Shown here: piece after piece, positions 1 through 7,419 of the stretch | How the letters are laid out: each line of letters starts with the position of its first letter | How positions within the stretch are numbered: position 1 is the stretch's first letter | Assembly: GCA_947630555.1 (NCBI GenBank) | Contig: CANRIA010000005.1 | Coordinates: 21,346-85,345 of the forward strand | Source of the DNA: an uncultured Clostridia bacterium | GTDB lineage: Bacteria > Bacillota > Clostridia > Oscillospirales > Ruminococcaceae | Length of the DNA stretch: 64,000 nt | Direction of reading: 5' to 3' | Translations under genes and position numbers: made by a program | Notes under the pieces: model-generated | What the model was told of the DNA's origin: nothing | What the model saw: the letters and a program-made list of their open reading frames with translations, nothing else | Databases searched by the model: none

Positions 1-420
1 AAACGCCTTTGCGACAGCGCAAATCTGCCGCGCAGGGCAACAGAGCAAAGCGCAGGTTATGACCTGACAGTCTGCGAAGATGTGGTGATAGGCGCGCACG
101 AAAGGGCTTCGGCTCACACGGGGCTTGCCTGCGAGATAGAGGGTGCGCCGCAGTGCGTTTTGCTTGTTTATGCGCGCTCTTCGCTGGCGGTGAAGCGCGG
201 TGTTACGCTAAGTAACTGCGTTGGTGTGGTTGATACCGACTACCGCGGAGAGATAATTGTGCCGCTGGTGAATTTGTCTGATGAGTGTCAGACGATAAAA
301 CGCGGCGAGAGGATAGCGCAGCTTGTGGTGACACCGATCCTCACGCCCGAAGTGGAAGAATGTGAAGAGCTTTCGCAAACGAAAAGAGGCGAGGGTGGCT
401 TTGGCTCCACGGGAAAATGA
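1..420 (+). CDS. dut: dUTP diphosphatase (dUTPase), 5' end outside window
   Basis: Hydrolyses dUTP to dUMP and pyrophosphate, keeping uracil out of DNA and supplying dUMP for thymidylate synthesis. The reading frame is open from base 1, so the start lies upstream. Trimeric dUTPase motifs appear in order: AGYDL (motif 1), ARSSLAVKRGV (motif 2), GVVDTDYRGEI (motif 3, with the catalytic-site Asp and Tyr), RGERIAQLVV (motif 4) and the C-terminal RGEGGFGSTG arm (motif 5) that closes over the substrate. About 139 residues are visible, close to full family length, so only a few N-terminal residues are missing. The fumarase gene follows 78 bp downstream on the same strand. Confidence 0.95.
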   Translation, partial: KRLCDSANLPRRATEQSAGYDLTVCEDVVIGAHERASAHTGLACEIEGAPQCVLLVYARSSLAVKRGVTLSNCVGVVDTDYRGEIIVPLVNLSDECQTIKRGERIAQLVVTPILTPEVEECEELSQTKRGEGGFGSTGK

Positions 421-498
421 AGGTGTGAAAACCGCAGGAGGCTGCAAACGCCTCAGCGGCAGAAACGGACAAAAAAACGCACGAAATATGGTGATAAA

Positions 499-1347
499 AT
501 GAATACAAGAGAAATTGACGTTAAAGAAATTACAAAAGTGGTGAAGCGGCTGTGCATTGATGCGAATTTGCATCTGCCCAAGTCGCTGGAAAGTTGCATA
601 AACTGCGCGGCGAGTGAGGAAAAATCGCCCGTGGGCAGGGGTGTTTTTAAGGATATGCAGGACAACCTTGCGGCGGCGGCTGAGGAGCGGCTGCCCATTT
701 GCCAGGACTGCGGCATGGCGGTGGTGTTTGTTGAAATCGGGCAGGACGTGCACTTTGTGGGCGGCGACCTTTATGATGCGATAAATGAGGGTGTTTCGCT
801 GGGTTACACCGAGGGAAAACTGCGCTGCTCGGTGGTTTCTGACCCTTTAGAGAGGGCGAACACGGGCGACAACACGCCTGCGGTCATTCACACGCGGCTT
901 ACAGAGGGCGACAAGGTGGAGATAACCGTTGCGCCCAAGGGCTTTGGCAGCGAGAATATGTCGCGGCTGAAGATGTTTACACCTGCGGCAACCGAGAAAG
1001 ATATTGTTGATTTTGTGGTAGATGTCGCATCGCAGGCAGGGTCGAATCCCTGTCCGCCGACGGTCATTGGCGTTGGCATTGGCGGCGACTTTGAGATGTG
1101 CGCATACCTTGCCAAAAAGGCGCTTTGCCGCGATGTATCGCATAGAAACAGCGATGAGCGTTACGCGCGTTTGGAGGGCGAAATGCTTGCCGGGATAAAC
1201 AAGCTTGGTATAGGACCGCAGGGGTTTGGCGGCAGCATAACCTGCCTTGCGGTGAACATTGAACAGTACGCTACACACATTGCCGGTCTGCCGGTTGCTG
1301 TGAACGTCGGCTGCCATGTAACTCGCCATGCGAGCGCTGTGATATAA
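499..1347 (+). CDS. Fumarate hydratase class I / L-tartrate dehydratase, alpha subunit
   Basis: Catalytic N-terminal subunit of a two-subunit [4Fe-4S] hydro-lyase (fumarate/malate or tartrate/oxaloacetate). At 282 residues it is full length. Candidate cluster cysteines are visible in PICQDCGM (about residue 70), GSNPCPPTVIGVGIGG and VNVGCHVTRHA near the C terminus. The ATG is preceded by only a weak Shine-Dalgarno sequence. The beta subunit normally encoded immediately downstream is absent: the next gene is a convergent symporter whose 3' end overlaps this one by 77 bp. The enzyme must therefore find its partner elsewhere, or the locus has been rearranged. Sequence alone does not separate fumarase from tartrate dehydratase. 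Confidence 0.9.
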   Translation: MNTREIDVKEITKVVKRLCIDANLHLPKSLESCINCAASEEKSPVGRGVFKDMQDNLAAAAEERLPICQDCGMAVVFVEIGQDVHFVGGDLYDAINEGVSLGYTEGKLRCSVVSDPLERANTGDNTPAVIHTRLTEGDKVEITVAPKGFGSENMSRLKMFTPAATEKDIVDFVVDVASQAGSNPCPPTVIGVGIGGDFEMCAYLAKKALCRDVSHRNSDERYARLEGEMLAGINKLGIGPQGFGGSITCLAVNIEQYATHIAGLPVAVNVGCHVTRHASAVI

Positions 1348-2635
1348 CAGACGAAATAAAAATGTCGGTCTGCTGTGCAACTTCGCCCGAGAGCATAAAT
1401 AATGCACAAATGTTGGGGTAAGCCATAAGACCGTTGAAAACATCGGACAGCATGAACGCGGCGGTGGGAGAGACAAGACAGCCCAAAAAACAAACTGTAC
1501 AAAAGATAACGCAGTATAGTTTTTTATCGGCTTTTTTGAAAACATACGAAAAAGCGCGCGAGCCTATGACGCTCCAGCCAAGAACGGTGGAGAACGCGAA
1601 AAGTATCAAACACACGCAGCAGAACACGCCGCCGAAGCTGCCTAGTCCAGCAGAAAATGTATGAAAGACTATCTGCTGTTCGTTTGAAAAAGATATATAG
1701 CAGCCGCTTGAGAGTATCGCGAGGGCGGTCAGGGTGCATAATAATATAGTGTCAACAAAAACTTCAAAGGCGTTCCACATTCCCTGCTCGGCAGGTTCGT
1801 CTGTCTGGGAAGAAGAATGGACAGCAGCGGTGGTGCCAAGACCTGCTTCGTTTGAGAATACGCCTCTGCGAAAGCCTGCGGATATAACGCTGCCTATGCC
1901 GCCCCCGACTGCCTGACGGATACCGAATGCGTTTGTGAAGATGTCCGAAAAAACGGACGGTATATTTTTTCTGAAAGCAAATATCACTATGGCGCAGCCT
2001 GCAATATAGATAACGCTCATTACGGGCACGACCGCCTGTGCGGCTTTGGCAGTTTTTTTAAGACCGCCGACAGAGAACACGAACACAAGCGCGGTGAGCG
2101 CAAAAGCAGTTGCAAGGGGCGGCACACCAAGCGACTTTGCGGCTGCCGAAATGCTGCTGCTTTGCACTGCGTTGCCCATGCCGAGCGATGCTGCAATTGT
2201 TAAAACAGCATAGAGCAGTGCGGCGTGTTTGCCGCACTTTGAGATATAACCTGCCGCGCCGCTTTTGCAGCGGTAAAGCACCGAAAGCACGCCCTCGGCA
2301 TAGGCGGTTGACATACCGAGGAAGGCGCTGAGCCACATCCAGAAGACCGCGCCGCTGCCGCCTATGGCAATTGCAGAGGCAACGCCCATAATGCTGCCCG
2401 TGCCGATGGTGGCGGCGAGAGAAGTGAACATACTTTGCAGTTTGGAAATTCTGCCGCTGCGGCATTTGCGGCTGCTTTTGCTAAACAGTGAGAGCAGGGT
2501 GGCTTTTGCGAAAATGCCTATATGCCGCAACAGCAAAAACCGCGTTTTTACGGTAAAAAACACGCCTGCCGCGGCAAGCAGAAAAAGCGTTGGCGCGCCG
2601 AATACCACGCCGCTGAGGGTTTGTAAAAGTTTCAT
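1271..2635 (-). CDS. Sodium:alanine (amino acid) symporter, AGCS family
   Basis: Polytopic membrane protein that imports alanine or glycine with Na+. Family signatures are clear: GTGSIMGVASAIAIGGSGA followed by FWMW (residues about 77-100), and FSNEAGLGTTAAVHSS (about 265-280). About ten hydrophobic segments run through the 454 residues. The start ATG has a GAGGT box 8 nt upstream. The C terminus is odd: after the usual family end (NGLMAYPNICALFMLSG) a hydrophilic tail of roughly 40 residues continues, and its last 25 codons are read antisense through the 3' end of the convergent fumarase gene. An ancestral stop codon has probably been lost. The substrate is inferred from family only. Confidence 0.9.
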   Translation of the reverse strand: MKLLQTLSGVVFGAPTLFLLAAAGVFFTVKTRFLLLRHIGIFAKATLLSLFSKSSRKCRSGRISKLQSMFTSLAATIGTGSIMGVASAIAIGGSGAVFWMWLSAFLGMSTAYAEGVLSVLYRCKSGAAGYISKCGKHAALLYAVLTIAASLGMGNAVQSSSISAAAKSLGVPPLATAFALTALVFVFSVGGLKKTAKAAQAVVPVMSVIYIAGCAIVIFAFRKNIPSVFSDIFTNAFGIRQAVGGGIGSVISAGFRRGVFSNEAGLGTTAAVHSSSQTDEPAEQGMWNAFEVFVDTILLCTLTALAILSSGCYISFSNEQQIVFHTFSAGLGSFGGVFCCVCLILFAFSTVLGWSVIGSRAFSYVFKKADKKLYCVIFCTVCFLGCLVSPTAAFMLSDVFNGLMAYPNICALFMLSGEVAQQTDIFISSVISQRSHGELHGSRRSQQPADRQCV

Positions 2636-2640
2636 GGTGA

Positions 2641-3135
2641 TGACCTCGATAGATAATTAGTGAATAGTGAATATTGAATAATGAATAGTGAATAGTTAAG
2701 GTGCGGCTCGCGCCGCGAATTTTAATTTCCTGTCTTGACAAGACTTAAAAGTTGTGCGTACTGTGGACAGAAAGGAAAAAAGCCCGTCACACCGCAAGGT
2801 GTGCGCCGCCGACCGTTTTTGGCGGCGAGGGATTTTTTCTGCACTTGACCGACTGCTTGCAGGCGGTCAACGTGTGCGCTCCGCAGGCTGCTGCGAAAGC
2901 AGCAACATTAAAACGCGCAATAGTTGAAGTTACATCATCTTGCTTCAGCTACTAGAAGCAAGAAATCTAGAAGCAAGAGGCAAGACGTGCGTTTTGAAAA
3001 GTCTGCGCAAAACTATAAAAAGCATCTTCTTGCCTCTTGCCTCTTGCCTCTATCCGCAGGCAGTGCAAGTTTGCGCGAAATTTATAAATACAATTCTTAC
3101 CTCTTACTTCTAACCTCTAACTTCTAATAGTATAT
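2641..3135. repeat. Intergenic mosaic of short palindromic and heptad repeats
   Basis: No gene is seen in this stretch. From the left it holds: AATAGTG-type heptamers (about 2650-2698) ending in GGTGCGGCTCGCGCCGC; a TTGACA-18-TACTGT promoter-like sequence with a cloverleaf hairpin module (2735-2838, listed separately); a TTGACCG/CGGTCAA hairpin (2844-2870); a GC-rich GCTCCGCAGG...AAAGCAGC module; then purine-rich heptamers (AAGAGGC, AAGAAGC, TTAGAAG types) in opposite orientations from 2940 to 3130, able to fold on themselves. The same modules recur at 9.2-9.96, 19.2, 24.3, 30.8, 36.1, 39.3 and 42.6 kb. Confidence 0.8.
2735..2838 (+). ncRNA. Candidate small RNA: promoter plus cloverleaf terminator module, copy 1
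   Basis: TTGACA (2735-2740), an 18-bp spacer and TACTGT (2759-2764) precede a stretch that folds as two hairpins, CACACC-gcaa-GGTGTG (2788-2803) and CGCCGCC-loop-GGCGGCG (2804-2827). They are bracketed by AAAAAAGCCC on the left and an AGGGATTTTTT T-run on the right. The layout is that of a short transcript ending at an intrinsic terminator. Near-identical modules lie at 9565-9667 (+) and 30843-30905 (-). No coding potential is seen. Whether it is transcribed is inference. Confidence 0.35.
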
Positions 3136-3166
3136 ATTTACACAACACATTAAAGGAGCTTTGCGA

Positions 3167-3652
3167 ATGAGCAGCGTTAAAAAATACCGCCCGGCGGCTT
3201 CGGGACTTGGCATAATACGGCTTGTGCTGATAGCCGCGTGCGTGGCGGTGGTACTTCTTTCAAGACGATATTTATCGGCTTATCCTATGATTATGTATCT
3301 TGTGATAGGAATATTCTGCGCTTTGGCTTTCGCCGCAGGAATGATACTTCTGCCGATAGTGTTTGCAAAATCGACCTACACGGTATCGGAGGACGAGATA
3401 CTGAAAGTTTCGGGAATGTTTTTTATATCGCGGCAGTATATGAAAACAAGCTGCATACAGTACATCACCACGGTGACAACGCCGCTTTCAAAGCTTACGG
3501 GCATGAATTTTATTATAGTAAACGCGCTGGGCGGCAGAATGATCATGCTGTTTTTATCAAAAAAAGATGCGCTGGAAATTTCGGCGACCCTCAACAGAAC
3601 TATACGCAGTCGGCGCGAGTGGGAAAAGGCAAGGCAAGAAAAGAATGGTTAG
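3167..3652 (+). CDS. Small PH-domain membrane protein (bPH2, YdbS-like)
   Basis: Predicted 161-residue membrane protein. Two hydrophobic segments near the N terminus (IIRLVLIAACVAVVLL and MIMYLVIGIFCALAFAAG) are followed by a bacterial PH domain: TYTVSEDEILKVSGMFFISR, then a conserved beta-strand region with TTPLSKLTGMNF. An AAAGGAG box 8 nt before the ATG supports this start over an in-frame TTG two codons earlier. The next gene, another PH-domain protein, begins 8 bp before this stop, so the two are translationally coupled, as ydbS-ydbT-type pairs usually are. The biochemical role of such pairs is poorly known; membrane stress functions have been proposed for relatives. Confidence 0.8.
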   Translation: MSSVKKYRPAASGLGIIRLVLIAACVAVVLLSRRYLSAYPMIMYLVIGIFCALAFAAGMILLPIVFAKSTYTVSEDEILKVSGMFFISRQYMKTSCIQYITTVTTPLSKLTGMNFIIVNALGGRMIMLFLSKKDALEISATLNRTIRSRREWEKARQEKNG

Positions 3653-5111
3653 TATAAAGACAAAAATCGCAGATTTTTTCAAATACAGGCAGCACCCGAT
3701 ACGCATACTGGGCTACACCACGCGCAGTTTCTGGCTGATAATCATACCGCTGACGAGAAACCTTGTTGCCATGCGATACGACATTGCGGAGTGGCTGAAA
3801 GGCTCGTGGCTGAGCATACTGACGGTAACGCTTATTTTTGGGTACGCGTTTGTGCGGTGGGCGACTATTTCATACCACATAGAGAGCGACTGCATTATAG
3901 CAAAGAGCGGCTACTTCGGGCTTATGGAGAGCAAGATATACTACGACAGGATAACATCGGTATCTGCCAGCCAAAGCTTTATTTACCGCATTTTCCGCGC
4001 GCACAAGCTGTATTTCAACACAAATTCGGGCTTCAAAAACGGTGTTGACATCACCCTTACCGTAAAGATGAGCGATTACAACAAGCTGTTTGAGATAATA
4101 GATCCGCAGAGCGCGGATTCGGCGAGTTTTACCTACAGACCCAAACACTCGCAGATGCTGATATTCTCGCTGCTGTTCTCATCGTCGCTTTCGGGGATAA
4201 TCATCTGGAGCACATTTCTGATACAGGGCAGCCGCATTGTTGATGCGCAGATACAAGAGCGCATACGAAGCGAGATCTTCAACATTACCGAAAGGGTGGA
4301 GGCTCTGCTTTCAAACATACCGCCTATTGCTGTGGCAGTTTCGCTGGCGGCAATTGCAAGCTGGGTGGTATCGTTTATAGCAATGCTTATGCGGCACTGG
4401 TCGTTCAGCGTGGTGAGGCGCAAAAACAGGGTGGTAATAAAAAGCGGCTTTATAACAAGGCGTTCGCACATTCTTGACCGCGAATCTATCGTGTGCGCGG
4501 ACGTTCAGCAAAGCCTGCTGATGCGTATTTTCAAGATATGCTCGGTGAGGATAAACTGCAACGGCTACGGCAAGAGCGACCGCGAGACGAACGCTCTGAT
4601 ACCCATTACCACGCAGCGCGAAGTCGCGTGTTCTTTGAGACTTCTTATGCCCGAGCTTAAGATACCCGAGATAACTCTGCGCCCGGGCGTAAAGCGGATA
4701 ATGTACCACGTTTTGCCGCCGCTTCTGCTGTGCCTGCTGATACCGATAGGCGGCGCGGTCGCGCTGTATTTTCTGCCGTCGTGGTCGCGCATAATACGCT
4801 TTGCAATAATTATTTTTGAAGTGCCCTCGATATGGCTGACCATAGTAAAACTCGTCAGCGGCTTTACGCTGGGGGCAGGCGTAAAAGACGGCTATCTGCG
4901 GATAGACCACTGCCGTTTATACAGCTTTCACACGGTGATAATACCCGTTGAAAACATAAGCAAGGTAACGCTTTATCAGTCGGTGCCGCAGTTTTTCAAG
5001 AACAACTGCAACATTTGCGTGCAGGGGCAGTCGCTCTCGGCTAAGAAGTACAAGGCAAAGAATTTCCCGTATGAAGAAGCAGTGCTGCTGTACGAACAAA
5101 TGTACAAATAA
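3645..5111 (+). CDS. Large PH-domain membrane protein (bPH2 repeats, YdbT-like)
   Basis: Predicted 488-residue membrane protein with three bPH2-like modules (about residues 75-170, 260-345 and 400-485), each preceded by paired hydrophobic segments. The repeated motif is a strand pair such as YHIESDCIIAKSGYFGLMES followed by YYDRITSVSASQSFIYRIF, with the parallel RKNRVVIKSGFITRRSHILD and IVCADVQQSLLMRIF. The ATG overlaps the end of the upstream PH gene, so the two form an operon. No strong terminator for this strand follows; the hairpin beyond the stop has its T-tract on the other strand. Function is unassigned. Confidence 0.78.
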   Translation: MVSIKTKIADFFKYRQHPIRILGYTTRSFWLIIIPLTRNLVAMRYDIAEWLKGSWLSILTVTLIFGYAFVRWATISYHIESDCIIAKSGYFGLMESKIYYDRITSVSASQSFIYRIFRAHKLYFNTNSGFKNGVDITLTVKMSDYNKLFEIIDPQSADSASFTYRPKHSQMLIFSLLFSSSLSGIIIWSTFLIQGSRIVDAQIQERIRSEIFNITERVEALLSNIPPIAVAVSLAAIASWVVSFIAMLMRHWSFSVVRRKNRVVIKSGFITRRSHILDRESIVCADVQQSLLMRIFKICSVRINCNGYGKSDRETNALIPITTQREVACSLRLLMPELKIPEITLRPGVKRIMYHVLPPLLLCLLIPIGGAVALYFLPSWSRIIRFAIIIFEVPSIWLTIVKLVSGFTLGAGVKDGYLRIDHCRLYSFHTVIIPVENISKVTLYQSVPQFFKNNCNICVQGQSLSAKKYKAKNFPYEEAVLLYEQMYK

Positions 5112-5142
5112 AAACAGCCTCCGTTTGGCGAAAGCGGAGGCG
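5112..5142 (-). terminator. Intrinsic terminator of the small HTH gene
   Basis: CCTCCG/CGGAGG hairpin (5118-5140) with a run of T on the minus strand (TGTTTTTA), directly after the stop of the minus-strand HTH gene. It also separates the convergent PH-domain operon. Confidence 0.7.
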
Positions 5143-5361
5143 TTATTCATCTTCGGGGATATATTTCAAGATGTCGGAAAGGTCGCAGTGGAGATAGTCG
5201 CATATTCGCGTCAGCACGTCAAGGTCAACGCGCACCAGCTTGTTGTTGCAGTAGGCGTTCAGCTGCGTTTGCTGCAAATTGCACGCGCGGCATATTTTGT
5301 ATTTTGAGACGTTGTGCTGCTTGCGGTAGTCGTCTATTGTTATGATAATTTTTCCGCTCAT
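5143..5361 (-). CDS. Small XRE/Cro-type helix-turn-helix regulator
   Basis: A 72-residue protein that is essentially one HTH domain: an N-terminal strand (KIIITIDDYRKQHN), scanning and recognition helices (VSKYKICRACNLQQTQLNAYC) and a packing helix (VDLDVLTRICDYLHCDLSDIL) typical of Cro/CI relatives. An AAAAGGAG box precedes the ATG. It is divergent from the secreted LRR protein. Their shared upstream region carries two ATGTA(T)-n-(A)TACAT inverted repeats, one of them 19 bp from this start codon, so autoregulation and control of the LRR gene are plausible. The targets are inferred, not shown. Confidence 0.8.
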   Translation of the reverse strand: MSGKIIITIDDYRKQHNVSKYKICRACNLQQTQLNAYCNNKLVRVDLDVLTRICDYLHCDLSDILKYIPEDE

Positions 5362-5379
5362 GGTTTTACTCCTTTTTAT

Positions 5380-5458
5380 ATGTATTTATATACATATTAT
5401 ACAAGGGCATGGTATTTATAAATAGATGTTTTTATATAAATGTAGAAATATACATCTA
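5380..5458. promoter_or_regulatory. Candidate operators between the HTH and LRR genes
   Basis: Two related inverted repeats lie in the 202-bp divergent intergenic region: ATGTAT-TTAT-ATACAT (5380-5395) and ATGTA-GAAATA-TACAT (5440-5455). The second sits inside a wider TAGATGT...ACATCTA pair (5423-5458). Their place next to a Cro-type gene suggests binding sites for that regulator. Confidence 0.5.
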
Positions 5459-5563
5459 TTTTTTGAAAAAGCATTGATTTTCGCACGCAGAAATATTATA
5501 ATTATTATGTGGCATTATTATATATTATGCACAATTATTATAGTATGAAAGGCGGAAATATAT

Positions 5564-7198
5564 ATGAAAATGAAAAAACTGGCTGCGGCATTATGCGCGG
5601 CGGCGCTTGCGCTTACTGCGGTAAGTTTTTCGGCGTTTGCGGCTGAAGAAGACCCCGGCATTGCTTTGACCGAAGAAAATTTTCCGGAATCTCTGTTTCG
5701 TGCCAGGCTAAGAACAGGCTATGACAAAAATTCCGATGAGCACCTTTCTGAAAGCGAGATAGCAGACATAACTGAACTGGAATTCAGTGGGTCATACATT
5801 GCAGATCTTGAAGGTATTGAATATCTGACTGCTCTTAAAGAATTGACTGTGACAGAATGTAACTATATAAAAGAGCTTGATCTGAGCGAAAACACCAAGC
5901 TGGAAACGCTTATTTGCAATGACAACCCTAATTTAGAAAAACTTAATGTAAGCGGCTGCACTGCGCTTACAGAACTTTATTGCAGCAACAACGAACTTAC
6001 AACGCTTGATGTTAGCGGCTGCACTGCGCTTACGGAACTGAGCTGCAGCAACAACAAACTCACAACGCTTGATGTTAGCGGATGCACTGCGCTTACGGAT
6101 CTGAGCTGCGGCAACAACGAACTTACAAAACTTGAAGTAAGCGGCTGCAGCGCGCTTGCAGATCTGCAATGCTATAACAATGAACTTACAACGCTTGATG
6201 TGAGCGGATGTAATGCGCTTGAAACACTGTATTGCCATAACAATCAGCTCACTGAACTTGATATAAGCGGATACAATGCGCTTAATGTACTGTATTGCAG
6301 CGACAACCAACTAACAAAACTTGATGCAAGTAAGAATACTGCACTTGAAACACTGCAATGCTATAACAACCGGCTCACCGAACTTGATATAAGCGGCTGC
6401 ACTGCGATTAAAGAACTGTATTGCGGCAACAACAAACTTACTGCGCTTGATATAAGCGAATGTGCTGAACTTGATTCTCTGAGATGTCACTACAACAACC
6501 TTACCGAACTTGATGTAAGCAAAAATACTGCGCTTACAAATTTGTCCTGCTTCGACAACGAACTTACAACGCTTGATGTAAGCGGAAACACCGCGCTTAA
6601 TGTATTGTATTGCAATAACAACCAACTTACAGATATTGATGTAAGCAAGAATACAGCGCTTAAATATTTTGATTGTGCTAATAATAAACTTGCCAGACTT
6701 GTTCTCGGCAAAAATGCTGAACTTGATACTTTGACCTGCTATAACAACCAACTTACAGAACTTGATTTAAGCGGCTGTGCTAAACTTGAATATTTATATT
6801 GTTACAGCAACAAAATTGCAGAACTTGATATAAGCAAAAATCCGAATATTGTCACTGCCTATACGAAAGGCGAAGATGCTGATCTCAGGGGATATCCCGA
6901 CGGTGTTTTAGGAAAGGAATATAATGATACCGTAAAGAACGAGGACGGAAGCGTGGCGTTATATCTTGATTACGGCATATTTTGGGACAAGACTGCAACG
7001 GTATTGACAGAGGCGGCAAAGCCCGAACCTGAGAAAAAAACCGAACCTGAAAAAATTCCTGAGAAGAAGCCCGAAACCAAGCCCGAAACCAAACCTACCG
7101 ACGACAGCAACAAGCCGACAGGCTCTGCGGCAGGCATTGCATTTGCAGGAATTGCACTTGCAGGCGCGGCGCTTATGATAAGCAAAAAGAGAAAGTAA
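5564..7198 (+). CDS. Secreted leucine-rich-repeat surface protein with degenerate sorting signal
   Basis: A 544-residue exported protein. Residues 1-26 form a signal peptide (MKMKKLAAALCAAALALTAV, cleavage near AFAAEE). An EF-hand-like acidic loop DKNSDEHLSESE (about 57-68) comes next. Fifteen to sixteen 21-residue LRR units of the form LTxLDVSGCTALTELxCSNN fill about residues 105-430. After a short globular region come a Pro/Glu/Lys linker (KPEPEKKTEPEK) and a tail with KPTGS, a hydrophobic helix and KKRK. That tail resembles a cell-wall sorting signal but lacks a clean LPXTG box. A GGCGG Shine-Dalgarno box precedes the ATG. Neighbouring repeat units are almost identical at DNA level, showing recent expansion. 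It is probably an adhesion or ligand-binding protein. Confidence 0.85.
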   Translation: MKMKKLAAALCAAALALTAVSFSAFAAEEDPGIALTEENFPESLFRARLRTGYDKNSDEHLSESEIADITELEFSGSYIADLEGIEYLTALKELTVTECNYIKELDLSENTKLETLICNDNPNLEKLNVSGCTALTELYCSNNELTTLDVSGCTALTELSCSNNKLTTLDVSGCTALTDLSCGNNELTKLEVSGCSALADLQCYNNELTTLDVSGCNALETLYCHNNQLTELDISGYNALNVLYCSDNQLTKLDASKNTALETLQCYNNRLTELDISGCTAIKELYCGNNKLTALDISECAELDSLRCHYNNLTELDVSKNTALTNLSCFDNELTTLDVSGNTALNVLYCNNNQLTDIDVSKNTALKYFDCANNKLARLVLGKNAELDTLTCYNNQLTELDLSGCAKLEYLYCYSNKIAELDISKNPNIVTAYTKGEDADLRGYPDGVLGKEYNDTVKNEDGSVALYLDYGIFWDKTATVLTEAAKPEPEKKTEPEKIPEKKPETKPETKPTDDSNKPTGSAAGIAFAGIALAGAALMISKKRK

Positions 7199-7213
7199 TT
7201 TAACAGTACAAAT

Positions 7214-7246
7214 AAATCCCCTGTTCTACTAGAACGGGGGAAATTT
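7214..7246 (+). terminator. Terminator after the LRR gene
   Basis: Hairpin CCCC(T)GTTCT-ACT-AGAAC-GGGG at 7218-7239 followed by a weak T-rich tail, 20 bp after the stop codon. Confidence 0.55.
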
Positions 7247-7249
7247 GTT

Positions 7250-7362
7250 ATTAGAGGTTAGATGTCATGGGCAAGTTGTGCAGATTTTAGAAGTAAGATA
7301 ACGAGAAGCAAGAGGCAAGAAGAGTGGGGCGGTAAACGGCTCCGCAGGCGTGCTGCGAAAGC
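7250..7362. repeat. Short heptad and GC-rich repeat modules
   Basis: Holds TTAGAGG/TTAGATG heptamers, AAGAAGCAAGAGGCAAGAAG heptads and a GCTCCGCAGG...GCGAAAGCAGC module, the same pieces found in the larger repeat blocks. No gene is seen. Confidence 0.6.
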
Positions 7363-7363
7363 A

Positions 7364-7402
7364 GCAAAAACCCCCTGTTCCTTATGTGGAGCAGGGGATC
7401 TC
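7364..7402 (-). terminator. Intrinsic terminator of trpB2
   Basis: Hairpin CCCCTG-TTCCTTATGTGGAG-CAGGGG with a GTTTTTGC tract on the minus strand, 18 bp beyond the trpB2 stop. Confidence 0.7.
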
Positions 7403-7419
7403 TATTTATCCTATACTAA

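Noticed and set aside
208..753. Long open frames opposite the dUTPase and fumarase genes
   Set aside because: They lie antisense to clear, motif-bearing genes, show no family resemblance and have low-complexity Cys/His/Arg-rich products typical of shadow frames.
5933..6751. Minus-strand frames inside the LRR gene giving AYIKR-rich repeats
   Set aside because: Their repetitive products simply mirror the 63-bp LRR DNA repeats on the coding strand.
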